Translations under genes and position numbers: made by a program
Shown here: in pieces, positions 1 through 7,547 of the stretch
Numbering within the stretch: position 1 is the stretch's first letter
Layout: every line of letters starts with the position of its first letter
NCBI GenBank assembly: GCA_028280915.1
Contig: JANQKX010000273.1
Span: forward strand, 1-28,292
Source: Kiloniellaceae bacterium
Lineage (GTDB): Bacteria; Pseudomonadota; Alphaproteobacteria; Kiloniellales; Kiloniellaceae
DNA: 28,292 bases
Direction of reading: 5' to 3'
The notes under the pieces: generated by a model
What the model saw: the letters and a program-made list of their open reading frames with translations, nothing else
Databases searched by the model: none
What the model was told of the DNA's origin: nothing

Positions 1-250
1 CGATGGAGGCGGCTTGGCCCACCGTCTCGTCCCTCAGGTCGGACCGGAAAAGGTCGTCAGGGGTCAGGCCGCGGGCCGCGGCCAGGGCCGCCTCGGCATC
101 GCCCGGATCCTTGTCCTGGGCCAGCAGGAGAGCCCCAACGGCCCGGTAAATCATACCCGTGTCCAGATGGGCCAGCCCCAGAGCGCTGGCCAGGCGGCGC
201 GCTAAAGTGCCCTTGCCCGCCGCCACCGGGCCGTCGACCGCAATGATCAT
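1..250 (-). CDS. cmk: Cytidylate kinase, N-terminal part (cut by window edge)
   Basis: Phosphorylates CMP and dCMP with ATP in cytoplasmic pyrimidine nucleotide metabolism. About 83 codons are visible, running off the left edge. The protein opens MIIAVDGPVAAGKGTLARRL, whose GPVAAGKGT (residues 7-15) is the P-loop, followed by the Cmk-typical LDTGMIYRAVG stretch. The family is usually about 210-230 residues, so more than half lies outside the window. The ATG at 250-248 overlaps the aroA stop by four bases (ATGA), which indicates translational coupling. The order aroA-cmk is widely conserved in Proteobacteria and is often followed by rpsA, which would lie beyond the edge. The identity is firm; only the 3' end is unseen. 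Confidence 0.96.
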   Translation of the reverse strand, partial: MIIAVDGPVAAGKGTLARRLASALGLAHLDTGMIYRAVGALLLAQDKDPGDAEAALAAARGLTPDDLFRSDLRDETVGQAASI

Positions 251-1680
251 GCCGCCGTTTCCGCCGGGCCGGAGGTGCCGGGGGCCGGGTCGGGGGCCGG
301 TTCGATCCTGGCGCCCAGCCGGTTCATGAGATCCCCAAAGCCGGGAAAGGACGTCTCGATGGGCGCGCCGTCATCCACGGTCACCGCCTGATCGGCGATG
401 CTGCCCAGGACCAAAAAACTCATGGCGATGCGGTGGTCCAGGTGGGTCTGGACCTGCCCGCCGCCCCGGGGCCGCCCGCCGGCGGTCTGGTTTCCCGCAC
501 CGGTGACCGTCAGGCTGTCCTGGCCCTCCTCAACCTCGACGCCGCAGGCGGCCAGGCCCCGGGCCATGACCGCCAGGCGGTCGCTTTCCTTGACCCGCAA
601 CTCGGCCAGGCCGCGCATGACCGTGGTGCCCGAAGCCGCAGCGGCGGCCACGGCGAGCACGGGAAACTCGTCGATCATGGCCGGCACCCGCTCCGCCGGC
701 ACCTCAATGCCCTGCAGCCGAGACCCTTTGACCCGCAGGTCCGCGACGGGCTCGCCGGCGAAATCCCGCTGGTTTTCCAAGCTGATATCGCCGCCCATTT
801 CCTGCAGGGTGGCGATCAGGCCGCAACGCAGGGGATTGATGCCCACGGCGGGCAAAAGGACATCCGACCCGGGCCGGGTCAGGGCGGCCACCATGGGAAA
901 GGCGGCCGACGAGGGGTCGGCGGGCACCTGCAGATCCCGTCCGGTCAGTTCCGGCTGCCCGATGAGGCGAATGCGGCGGGCCGTCGGTCCCACGCCCTTG
1001 AGGGCTTCATCGGCCTGGCTTTCGCCGGGATCGATCACCGCGCAATCGATTTGGGCGCCAAAATGGGCCAGCATGATTTCGGAATGGTCCCGGCTGGGGC
1101 TGGGCTCGATCACCTCGGTGACCCCGGGGGTGCTGAGGCCGGCCAGGAGGATGGCCGATTTCACCTGGGCCGAGGCCACCGGCAGGCGGTAGCGCAGGGG
1201 CATGGGCTCGGCCGTGCCATTTACGGCCAAGGGCAGGCGGTCCCGGGCACGGCTGAGGAACTGGGCGCCCGTGTCGCTGAGGGGCCGAATGACCCGCGCC
1301 ATGGGCCGGGACCGCAAGGAGGCGTCACCGGTCATAACCGCGGTCAGATCATGGCTGGCCAGCAGCCCCAGCAACAAGCGCGCGGCGGTGCCCGAGTTCC
1401 CCATGTCCAGTACGTCCTCGGGTTCGGCCAGGCCGCCCACGCCCCGTCCCCAGACCCGCCAGATCCCATCCTCGCCGCGCTGGATCTCCGCCCCCAGACC
1501 GCGCAGGGCATTGGCCGTGCACAAGACGTCCTCGCCTTCCAGCAGTCCGGAGATTTGGCTCGGGCCGACCGCCACGGCGCTCAGCATCAAGGCGCGGTGG
1601 GAAATGGATTTGTCGCCGGGCAGGGTCACCTGGCCCGAAAGCGCCTCGCAGGGGTGAGCGGTAAGAGGTGTCACGGTCAA
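247..1680 (-). CDS. aroA: 3-phosphoshikimate 1-carboxyvinyltransferase (EPSP synthase), class II-like
   Basis: Transfers the enolpyruvyl group of PEP to shikimate-3-phosphate, the sixth shikimate-pathway step, in the cytoplasm. The 477-residue protein has LPGDKSISHRAL (20-31, with K24 and R29 in the active site), LDMGNSGTAARL (91-102), the PSSAAFPMVAAL segment, RVKESDRL and LDHRIAMSFLVLG. It resembles the class II Agrobacterium CP4 enzyme along its length (GLLEGEDV, SAQVKSAILLAGL, MIDEFPVLAVAAA). Where CP4 carries Ala100, linked to glyphosate insensitivity, this protein has Gly97. The start appears to be TTG at 1680, with AAGGA five bases upstream; a GTG at 1674 is the alternative. It overlaps cmk by four bases. 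Confidence 0.97.
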   Translation of the reverse strand: MTVTPLTAHPCEALSGQVTLPGDKSISHRALMLSAVAVGPSQISGLLEGEDVLCTANALRGLGAEIQRGEDGIWRVWGRGVGGLAEPEDVLDMGNSGTAARLLLGLLASHDLTAVMTGDASLRSRPMARVIRPLSDTGAQFLSRARDRLPLAVNGTAEPMPLRYRLPVASAQVKSAILLAGLSTPGVTEVIEPSPSRDHSEIMLAHFGAQIDCAVIDPGESQADEALKGVGPTARRIRLIGQPELTGRDLQVPADPSSAAFPMVAALTRPGSDVLLPAVGINPLRCGLIATLQEMGGDISLENQRDFAGEPVADLRVKGSRLQGIEVPAERVPAMIDEFPVLAVAAAAASGTTVMRGLAELRVKESDRLAVMARGLAACGVEVEEGQDSLTVTGAGNQTAGGRPRGGGQVQTHLDHRIAMSFLVLGSIADQAVTVDDGAPIETSFPGFGDLMNRLGARIEPAPDPAPGTSGPAETAA

Positions 1681-1722
1681 AAGTGTCCTTAATAAGGTGG
1701 GCAGGCCTTGCTTTCGGCCCCG

Positions 1723-1750
1723 TGTTTAGCACAAGCGGGCCGCAGCACAA
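1723..1750 (-). promoter_or_regulatory. Candidate sigma-70 promoter for aroA-cmk
   Basis: On the minus strand TTGTGC (1750-1745) and TAAACA (1728-1723) are separated by 16 bases and lie about 45 bases upstream of the aroA start. Both hexamers are partial matches. This is a pattern match only. Confidence 0.3.
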
Positions 1751-1786
1751 ATTTCTGTTAATTACCTTTTGACAGTGTGGGCCGAT

Positions 1787-1802
1787 CGTGGCAATTGCCA
1801 CG
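1787..1802. promoter_or_regulatory. Perfect 16-bp palindrome between divergent genes
   Basis: CGTGGCAATTGCCACG is a perfect palindrome lying between aroA and the divergent FYDLN_acid gene, ending 29 bases before the GTG start of the latter. A consensus TTGACA sits just upstream at 1769-1774, without a convincing -10 at normal spacing, so the palindrome could be an operator at that promoter. The regulator is unknown. Confidence 0.35.
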
Positions 1803-1831
1803 CCGTTTTCAGTCTTCGGGGAGGTGTTGCC

Positions 1832-2185
1832 GTGGCAAAGCCGGAGTGGGGCATCAAGCGCAGCTGTCAGAGTTGCGGGTGCAAGTTTTATGACATGAAA
1901 CGGGATCCGATTAACTGTCCGTCCTGTGGGGCGCAGTTCGACCCGGAGGCCCTTTTGAAGACCCGACGGTCTTCACGCAGCGCCCCGGCGCCCAAAGCGG
2001 CCCCCAAGGTGGTGCCCACGCCGGCGGCGGACGGTGACGACAATCTGCTGGAATCCGATGATGATCTGGAGGACGTGGAAGACGTGGCTGATGGCGACGA
2101 CGAAAACCTCCTGGTCGAGGACGACATGGACGACGACAATCTGGGCGATGTTGTCGTGGCCAAGGAGGACGAAGAGGAGTCCTAA
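1832..2185 (+). CDS. FYDLN_acid (TIGR02300) family zinc-ribbon protein
   Basis: A small protein of unknown function, characteristic of Alphaproteobacteria. The 117 residues begin MAKPEWGIKRSCQSCGCKFY. A zinc ribbon is formed by C12-x2-C15 and C29-x2-C32, and the family signature FYDLNRDP appears here as FYDMKRDP (19-26). After a basic, Pro/Ala-rich linker (about 44-65) the rest is a highly acidic tail of Asp and Glu, also typical. The GTG at 1832 was chosen because it gives the conserved MAKPEWG start and has GGGGAGGTG upstream (1818-1825); reading further upstream adds unconserved residues. Its place between aroA and tRNA-Ala is common in the class. Zinc binding is inferred from the cysteines. 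Confidence 0.9.
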   Translation: MAKPEWGIKRSCQSCGCKFYDMKRDPINCPSCGAQFDPEALLKTRRSSRSAPAPKAAPKVVPTPAADGDDNLLESDDDLEDVEDVADGDDENLLVEDDMDDDNLGDVVVAKEDEEES

Positions 2186-2200
2186 GGCCCGGTCGGGCCT
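2185..2200 (+). terminator. Short hairpin at the end of the FYDLN_acid gene
   Basis: AGGCCC and GGGCCT form a six-base-pair stem with the loop GGTC, starting at the last base of the TAA stop. No T-run follows immediately, so it may be a weak or Rho-assisted terminator. Confidence 0.35.
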
Positions 2201-2387
2201 CTAAGCTTCGGCTCTTTGGCCTAATTCCGTTTTGGCCCAGCCCTGTTTTGGCTTGGTCTCGGGGATGGGGCTTGGCCCGTTAGGGCGGGCCGGGCGGCGG
2301 CCGTCGGTCGATGTGGTGGGTTTATCCGTGTTTAGGGCCGCCGATTTTTCGCCGGGACCCTAAATTTCCGGCAGCTGTAATTTTCTC

Positions 2388-2416
2388 TTGCCTTGGTGCG
2401 GGTGTATTCCTATGTT
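2388..2416 (+). promoter_or_regulatory. Candidate promoter of tRNA-Ala
   Basis: TTGCCT (2388-2393) and TATGTT (2411-2416) are separated by 17 bases. Transcription would begin around 2423, about 50 bases before the mature tRNA. The rest of 2201-2473 shows nothing else clear. Confidence 0.45.
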
Positions 2417-2473
2417 CCCGACCCGCAAGCTGTCGTGACCGGCCCCGTGCCGGCCCCGTGGCAGCACCTATTT

Positions 2474-2539
<66 letters not shown>

Positions 2540-2549
<10 letters not shown>

Positions 2550-2694
2550 AATCTTCGATTTGTCTCCGCCTCGGGTTTCTGTTTTCTCTTGGGGCTCCAC
2601 CAAACCTCCGATTTGATTTCGCCTCGAGTTTCCGTTTTCTCGGGGCTCTCCCAAATCCCCGATTTGCCTCTGCCTTCCGGGTCATTTCTGCGGT
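2540..2694 (+). repeat. Three tandem copies of a tRNA-Ala 3'-end-containing unit
   Basis: Three units begin at 2540, 2593 and 2644 (lengths 53, 51 and about 51). Each opens with the tRNA 3' end: GGCTCCACCA in units 1 and 2, GGCTCTCCCA in unit 3. Each then carries a small hairpin CAAATC-nnn-GATTTG, perfect in units 1 and 3 with one mismatch in unit 2. Units 1 and 2 agree at roughly 44 of 51 positions by eye; unit 3 is more diverged. Unit 1 is the tRNA's own end plus its downstream flank, so the array looks like duplication of that flank. The hairpins could act as 3' processing or stop signals for the tRNA transcript. Confidence 0.75.
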
Positions 2695-2980
2695 GGGCCT
2701 CCGTAAAACGGCCTTTAGGTGAAAATCCCATACTGTCGCGCTGCCTGCTCGCGCTCTTTATCCGGTTCGGCACCGGGGAGGTGGGGCGGAAAACAAGCTC
2801 TTAAGATGATCCCGTTTCCCGCAACCGGATCAAGCAGAGGCAGGCCGCCCTTGGGCGACAGAAATCGAATGGGGCCTTGACAGTTTGGGTTTCTCTCAAA
2901 CAATCCTTGTCTCGCCCGCTCGAAACCGCAGGTCACCGCGAGCCTTTCGGTTGAATTTCAAACGCTGATTCATCAAAACA
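2550..2980. other. 431-bp gene-free stretch between tRNA-Ala and the LysR gene
   Basis: The first third holds the tRNA-end repeats, which end near 2694. A possible decayed fourth unit (GGCCTCCGTAAAACGG, from about 2697) follows. From about 2720 to 2870 no gene, RNA or repeat is evident. A promoter candidate lies at 2877-2904. Short open frames on either strand here lack family resemblance and ribosome-binding sites. Confidence 0.6.
2877..2904 (+). promoter_or_regulatory. Candidate promoter of the LysR gene
   Basis: A consensus TTGACA (2877-2882) is followed after 16 bases by AACAAT (2899-2904), about 75 bases before the ATG. The -35 is perfect and the -10 matches four of six positions. Confidence 0.4.
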
Positions 2981-3892
2981 ATGTCCGTTAAATCCCGCGC
3001 CTTTCCCCAGCTTGCTGATATCGATCTGAAATTGCTGCGGATTTTTTATGCCATCGTCAAAAATGATGGGTTCTCGGCTGCTCAGTACGAACTCAACATG
3101 AGCTTGCCGGCCATCAGTTCGGCCATGACCCAGCTTGAGCAGCGTTTGGGCTTCAAACTGTGCGAGCGCGGCCGCGGCGGTTTCGAGCTGACGGAAGGCG
3201 GCGGGCTTGTTTTCCGGGAACTTCGACGGCTTTTTGAATCCATCGATCAGTTTCAAGACGCCGTGCATCAGTACGTGGGCGATCTTCATGGCCAGATCGC
3301 CATTGCCGTAGACGACGCCATCGTCACCAACTACCGCTGCCCCCTGCATTTGATCATCCGGCAATTTGTCCAGTCGGCGCCGAAGCTTCATGTGAACCTG
3401 ACCATCATGGCACCCCCTAAAATGGAGCAGGCCATGCTGGAAAAGCAGCTCACCATCGCCGTGGGGCCGTTCCGCGAGACCTCGGATGCCTTGAAAAAAA
3501 CCCAACTCTACAATGAAACCCAACTTTTGTGCTGTGGCCGGGGGCATCCGGCCTTCGGCATTTCCGACCGGCGCCAGGCCGACGCAGCCATCTCAAAGTC
3601 CGATTATGCGGCCCGCAACTATAAGGACGAGAGCTTTAACCTGGACAACGCTCAATTTTCCAAGAGTTTTTCGGTTTCGAACATGGAAGCCTTGCTCGCT
3701 CTGATACTGACGGGCAAATACATCGGCTACCTGCCGCGGCATTTTTGTGAAGACTGGGTGGAGAAGGGCGAGGTTTGGACGATATTGCCCGAGTTTTACT
3801 CTTACAAGACGCCCATCAGCGCCCTGCACCGGAAAAATCACAACGATCCGCGGGTTTCGTTGTTCCTGGCGGCCATTGAGGCCCATCGATGA
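2981..3892 (+). CDS. LysR-family transcriptional regulator of the adjacent catabolic cluster
   Basis: A 303-residue DNA-binding regulator of normal LysR length. The N-terminal winged helix-turn-helix spans about residues 14-75 (LKLLRIFYAIVKNDGFSAAQ, then LNMSLPAISSAMTQLEQRLG, CERGRGGFELTEGG). A periplasmic-binding-like effector domain follows from about 95 to 300. It is transcribed in the same direction as the genes it probably controls and sits 133 bases before the DapA-like gene; many LysR regulators are instead divergent from their targets. No clear Shine-Dalgarno sequence precedes the ATG. The effector cannot be predicted, but position argues for the substrate of the downstream ABC transporter or a metabolite of it. 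Confidence 0.9.
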   Translation: MSVKSRAFPQLADIDLKLLRIFYAIVKNDGFSAAQYELNMSLPAISSAMTQLEQRLGFKLCERGRGGFELTEGGGLVFRELRRLFESIDQFQDAVHQYVGDLHGQIAIAVDDAIVTNYRCPLHLIIRQFVQSAPKLHVNLTIMAPPKMEQAMLEKQLTIAVGPFRETSDALKKTQLYNETQLLCCGRGHPAFGISDRRQADAAISKSDYAARNYKDESFNLDNAQFSKSFSVSNMEALLALILTGKYIGYLPRHFCEDWVEKGEVWTILPEFYSYKTPISALHRKNHNDPRVSLFLAAIEAHR

Positions 3893-4025
3893 TCTGCCGG
3901 CCGTGCGGCGGCGCAAAAACACGATAGTTTCAATTCCGGGATACTAAGCTTGCGAAGTCTTGGATTTAACATCCGGCTCCGGGCGGCTACCATGCATCCT
4001 GGTTTTAAAATGGCGAGGTGGGAGA

Positions 4026-4973
4026 ATGAGTTCGGATCCAGCGTTATGCGCGGCCTTGGTGACGCCCTTCGATGACAAGGGTCAGGTTGATCAGCCGCGA
4101 TTTCTCGATCACGCGGCCTGGGTCTTGCGGAACGGCTGTGATGGGGTCACCGTTTTCGGTACGACGGGGGAGGCCGCCTCGGTTCCCTTGGCCGCCCGGA
4201 TGGCGGCGCTTGAAGCCCTGGTGGAAGGCGGACTCCCGGCCCAGCGCGTGATCGTGGGGACCGGCTGCTGCTCCGTCGGTGATACGGTCAGTCTGTCCCG
4301 GCACGCCTTGAGTCTGGGGTGTCACGGGGTCCTGGTTCATCCGCCGTTCTTTTTCAATGCGCCGGGGGAAAACGGCGTTTTTGAGTTTTATAGCCGGGTT
4401 GTCGAGGGTATCGGAACGGACCAGGCGCGGATCTTCCTGTATCATTTTCCCGAAATCACCGGCGTGCCCATTGAGCCGTCCTTGGTGGAGCGCCTGCTGA
4501 CGTCGTTCGGGCCCGTGTTCGCCGGCATCAAGGATAGCTCCGGTTCCTGGGACAACATGGCGGCTTTGGTAAAGGCCTTCCCCCAGCTGCGGGTGTTCTC
4601 GGGCGACGACCACTTGCTGTGGCCGATCTTGCAAGCGGGCGGGGCCGGGGCGATCACCGCCACGGCCAATTTGACGCCCCAGCTGCTGCAGGAGGTGGCG
4701 AAGGGATGGCAGGACAATCGGCCCGAGGCGCGGGCGGCGCAAGAGACCCTGGTTGGGCTTTGGGAAAACACCCTGCTGAAGTTTCCTGTTGTGGAAGCCG
4801 TCAAGGAGCTCATGGCGCATAAATCGGGTGTCAGCGCCTGGCGCACGCTTTGTCCGCCCCTCGCCCCGCTTGCCCCGACCCTTCGGCATCAGCTCTTGTC
4901 GATGAGTGAACCTTACCTGGGCGATATGCCGGCCGGCTTGGGTCTAAGCAGCGGAGAGGCGACCCCTAGATGA
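4026..4973 (+). CDS. DapA/NanA-superfamily Schiff-base lyase (not biosynthetic DapA)
   Basis: A (beta/alpha)8-barrel aldolase, lyase or hydro-lyase acting on a 2-oxo acid through a lysine Schiff base. In 315 residues it has the GTTGE motif (45-49), the catalytic tyrosine in YHFPEITGVP (Y139) and the Schiff-base lysine in GIKDSSG (K169). The arginine that follows the tyrosine in true dihydrodipicolinate synthase (Arg138 in E. coli) is Ile144 here, which argues against lysine biosynthesis. The ATG at 4026 has GAGGTGGGAG just upstream and avoids a long unconserved extension. Its stop overlaps the next ATG by four bases, so it is co-translated with the PLP enzyme. It probably cleaves or dehydrates the 2-oxo acid made by that enzyme; the substrate is unknown. 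Confidence 0.88.
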   Translation: MSSDPALCAALVTPFDDKGQVDQPRFLDHAAWVLRNGCDGVTVFGTTGEAASVPLAARMAALEALVEGGLPAQRVIVGTGCCSVGDTVSLSRHALSLGCHGVLVHPPFFFNAPGENGVFEFYSRVVEGIGTDQARIFLYHFPEITGVPIEPSLVERLLTSFGPVFAGIKDSSGSWDNMAALVKAFPQLRVFSGDDHLLWPILQAGGAGAITATANLTPQLLQEVAKGWQDNRPEARAAQETLVGLWENTLLKFPVVEAVKELMAHKSGVSAWRTLCPPLAPLAPTLRHQLLSMSEPYLGDMPAGLGLSSGEATPR

Positions 4974-5959
4974 CAAAGGCGCCCGATCCGAGCCAAATCC
5001 TGTCTTTGAGCACCATGCTTTCGACTCAAAGGCGTATTGCCGCCCTAACTCGGCCGACCCCCTTAATCTACTCGCCGGCCCTTTCCGATGCGGTGGGATG
5101 CGAGATTTGGCTGAAGCTGGAAACCATGCAGGTCACCGGAAGCTTCAAGCTGCGCGGCGCGTCGAACAAAATGCTGCAGCTGTCGGATGAAGAAAAAGAG
5201 CGCGGTGTCATCGCGGTTTCCAGCGGCAATCATGGCCGGGCCGTCGCCTATATTGCCCAGAAGCTCGGCATAAGGGCGACGATCTGCGTCTGCGATCTGG
5301 TGCCCGAGAACAAACGCAAGGCCGTACTGGACTATGGTGCCGACCTGCGGGTCGTGGGTAAAACGCAAGACGATGCCCAGGCCTTCGCCGAAGAACAGAT
5401 CGTGGAACAGGGCCTCACCTGGATCGCGCCCTATGATGATCTCGCAGTCATTGCCGGGCAGGCGACCGTGGCCGTCGAGGCGCTTTGGGAGCAGCCGGAT
5501 GTGGATGCCATCGTCGCGCCTCTTTCGGGGGGCGGCCTGCTGTCGGGGATTGCGCTGGCAAGCAAAACAATCTCGCCCAAAATAGACGTGATCGGCGCTT
5601 CCATGGAAATCGAACCGGGCATGGTGCGAAGCTTGGAAGCGGGGCGGCCCGTCACGGTGGAAGAGCCGCCCAGCCTGGCGGACAGCATCGGCGGCAGCAT
5701 CGGCCTGAACAACAAATACACCTTTCCCATCGTGCGCGATTTCATGGACCGGGCGATCCTGGTGCCCGAAGATAGTTTGGGGCCCGCCATGAAATTGTTG
5801 TTTGATGCCGAGGGCCTGGTGATGGAGGGGGGCAGCGCGGCTGCCCTGGCCGCCGTTCTCTCAACGGACTTTGCCGCGGGAAACCACCGCAAGGCCATCG
5901 TCGTGATCAGCGGGCGCAACATCTCCCGCGACCGTTTTTTCAACGCCATCAATAAATGA
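4970..5959 (+). CDS. PLP-dependent threonine/serine dehydratase-like enzyme (fold type II)
   Basis: Likely eliminates water or another beta-leaving group from an amino acid, giving an enamine/imine that hydrolyses to a 2-oxo acid and ammonia. The 329 residues show the PLP lysine in TGSFKLRGA (K60), SSGNHGRA (84-91) and the phosphate-binding SGGGL (186-190). Near the C-terminus SGRN takes the place of the common SGGN. There is no C-terminal ACT-like regulatory domain, so it is of the short catabolic type (threonine deaminase TdcB, hydroxyaspartate dehydratase and serine racemase are relatives). It overlaps the DapA-like gene by four bases and is followed 11 bases later by a RidA gene, which suits an enamine-producing enzyme. 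Relatives act in hydroxyectoine use (EutB), but the other eut genes are absent. Confidence 0.88.
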   Translation: MTKAPDPSQILSLSTMLSTQRRIAALTRPTPLIYSPALSDAVGCEIWLKLETMQVTGSFKLRGASNKMLQLSDEEKERGVIAVSSGNHGRAVAYIAQKLGIRATICVCDLVPENKRKAVLDYGADLRVVGKTQDDAQAFAEEQIVEQGLTWIAPYDDLAVIAGQATVAVEALWEQPDVDAIVAPLSGGGLLSGIALASKTISPKIDVIGASMEIEPGMVRSLEAGRPVTVEEPPSLADSIGGSIGLNNKYTFPIVRDFMDRAILVPEDSLGPAMKLLFDAEGLVMEGGSAAALAAVLSTDFAAGNHRKAIVVISGRNISRDRFFNAINK

Positions 5960-5970
5960 AAGGAAGCGAC

Positions 5971-6360
5971 ATGATCGACCCTATCTTCGATCGTGAACAC
6001 GGGGTGCCCAGCGAAGAGGGGCTGCCCTATTCAAGTTATGTCCGGGCCGGAGATTTTATCTTTTTGTCCGGCCTTGTGGCCTTTGGCGACGATATGGAGA
6101 TCGTATCCGGCGGCATTGGCGCGGAAACCCGCAGAATTCTCAGTGTGGCGGAGGGAATTCTGCGCCAGGCGGGATGCACGTTAGAGGATGTGGTGAAGGT
6201 CAACATCTGCCTGCCCGACCCCGACGATTTTGACGCGTTCAACGCTGTCTACGCGGAATTCTTTCCGAAAAAACCGCCGGCGAGGGCGACGATCTGCGCC
6301 GGGCTGACCATTGGCGCGAAGGTTGAAATCGAATTCATCGCCCATCGGCCGAGCAGTTGA
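5971..6360 (+). CDS. RidA/YjgF-family enamine/imine deaminase
   Basis: RidA proteins hydrolyse reactive 2-aminoacrylate-type enamines and imines released by PLP dehydratases. The 129-residue protein has the usual length and fold signatures: SGLVAF near 33-38, the active-site arginine in PPARATICAG (R105, the same number as in E. coli RidA) and KVEIEFIA near the end. The ATG at 5971 is preferred because AAAGGAAG lies six bases upstream; an ATG at 5956 overlapping the previous stop is possible and would add five residues. Directly following a dehydratase gene, it most likely clears that enzyme's product. A trimeric cytoplasmic protein is expected from the family. Confidence 0.92.
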   Translation: MIDPIFDREHGVPSEEGLPYSSYVRAGDFIFLSGLVAFGDDMEIVSGGIGAETRRILSVAEGILRQAGCTLEDVVKVNICLPDPDDFDAFNAVYAEFFPKKPPARATICAGLTIGAKVEIEFIAHRPSS

Positions 6361-6383
6361 GGGCAAAAGGAAACCTAGTGTTC

Positions 6384-6437
6384 CGAATCAGAAGTTCGCG
6401 GCATCAAATGGCAAGCACCGGACGAACTTCTGATTCG
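6384..6437. repeat. Perfect 15-bp inverted repeat, 24-base spacer
   Basis: CGAATCAGAAGTTCG (6384-6398) and its exact reverse complement (6423-6437) flank 24 bases. It lies in the 277-base gap between the RidA and binding-protein genes. In RNA it would form a strong stem that could protect or separate the two mRNA parts; in DNA it could bind a dimeric regulator. The right part of the gap (6463-6637) is AT-richer and may hold a promoter, but no good hexamer pair is seen. Confidence 0.6.
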
Positions 6438-6440
6438 ATC

Positions 6441-6462
6441 AAGACACCAACTGGCGTGTCTT
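6441..6462 (+). terminator. Hairpin following the long inverted repeat
   Basis: AAGACAC (6441-6447) pairs perfectly with GTGTCTT (6456-6462) around an eight-base loop; only one further T follows. A weak terminator or attenuator downstream of the RidA gene is possible. Confidence 0.35.
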
Positions 6463-6637
6463 TCGGCGGGGCAGAAGTTTACTTTCGATTTTCGAAATTC
6501 AATTTCCCCGTTTCGTCCCCTACGATCTCATAAGAAATCGAAGGATAAGGCCGGGCCCTGCGGACCTTGCTGTCCGAAGCATCGCTATCGGGCGGCGCCC
6601 GGCCGGGTTCGAACAACCATGAAAAGGGGAGAAGACG

Positions 6638-7426
6638 ATGAAATACGGTCGATTGATGGCGGCGGGCCTGGCCATGGGCCTGGCAGTCGCTGCGCTGCCG
6701 GCGGGCGCCGCCGACAAGCTCAAATTGGGGACAGAGGGTGCCTTCCCGCCGTTCAACTACATTGACGCTTCGGGCAATCTGGCCGGTTTTGATATCGATA
6801 TCGGGGTCGAACTGTGCAAGCGCATGGAGGTGGAGTGCGAATTGGTGGCCCAGGACTGGGACGGGATCATCCCCGGTCTGCTGGCAAAAAAGTATGACTT
6901 TATCATTGCCTCCATGTTCATCACCGACGAACGCAAAAAGCAGGTGTCCTTCACCGATCCCTACTATGCCGCGGCCATGACCCACGTGGCCCCGAAAGGA
7001 GCGGGCATAACCGATTTCTCGGCCGAGGGCATGGCGGGCAAGGTCATCGGTGCCCAGTCGGGGACCACGCAGGCGGCCTTCATCGAAAAGGTTTATCCGG
7101 ATGCGGACATTCGCCTTTACGGCACCCAGGATGAAGCCAATCTGGACATGGCCAATGGCCGTTTGGACCTCATGGTCGGGGACGTGATCCCGAGTGTTGA
7201 CTGGGTGAGCAAAACCGACGACGGCGCCTGCTGCGAAATCGTCGGTGAACCCATTACCGATCGGGAGTTCGTCGGCGACGGTACCGGTATCGCGGTGCGC
7301 AAGGAAGACAACGCGCTTCGGGAAAACCTAAACAAGGCGCTGGCCGAGATCCTGGCCGACGGCACCTACAAAAAGATCAACGACAAGTACTTCACCATCA
7401 ACGTCTATACGATGAAGGCGGAATAA
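6638..7426 (+). CDS. Periplasmic amino-acid-type substrate-binding protein (ABC transporter)
   Basis: Captures the substrate in the periplasm and delivers it to the permeases encoded downstream. The 262-residue protein belongs to the SBP_bac_3 (polar amino acid) family. A signal peptide occupies about residues 1-24 (hydrophobic core GLAMGLAVAALPAG, cleavage near AGA-AD). The mature part starts LKLGTEGAFPPFNYID, and GFDIDIGVELCKRM, DWDGIIPGLLAKKYD and FTDPYYAA are all typical of the family. AAGGGGAGAAG lies six to eight bases before the ATG. It is separated from upstream genes by an inverted repeat and followed by a terminator-like hairpin, an arrangement that often gives the binding protein a higher level than the membrane parts. 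Ligand identity cannot be read from sequence. Confidence 0.93.
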   Translation: MKYGRLMAAGLAMGLAVAALPAGAADKLKLGTEGAFPPFNYIDASGNLAGFDIDIGVELCKRMEVECELVAQDWDGIIPGLLAKKYDFIIASMFITDERKKQVSFTDPYYAAAMTHVAPKGAGITDFSAEGMAGKVIGAQSGTTQAAFIEKVYPDADIRLYGTQDEANLDMANGRLDLMVGDVIPSVDWVSKTDDGACCEIVGEPITDREFVGDGTGIAVRKEDNALRENLNKALAEILADGTYKKINDKYFTINVYTMKAE

Positions 7427-7428
7427 TA

Positions 7429-7452
7429 GGGCGAGGCCGAGCCGCCTTTTTT
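7429..7452 (+). terminator. Probable intrinsic (partial) terminator after the binding-protein gene
   Basis: A GC-rich imperfect hairpin (GGC-GA-GGC, loop CGA, GCC-GCC) is followed directly by six T residues, starting three bases after the stop. Because the rest of the transporter lies downstream, it may only partly stop transcription. Confidence 0.55.
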
Positions 7453-7547
7453 CCCCTTGATTGGGATTGCTTAGACGCAGGCCCTGCCGAACGGATTTGT
7501 CGAACGGGCTTGCTGTCACCTCATTGATCTTTTTATCCGAGGAAAAA

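Noticed and set aside
433..1692. Plus-strand open frame of 419 codons opposite aroA
   Set aside because: Shadow frame caused by high GC; low-complexity Gly/His/Gln-rich sequence and no family resemblance, while aroA is unmistakable.
4970..5959. Hydroxyectoine-utilisation dehydratase EutB or biosynthetic IlvA
   Set aside because: None of the other eut genes is present, and the protein lacks the regulatory domain of IlvA; only a general dehydratase call is supported.
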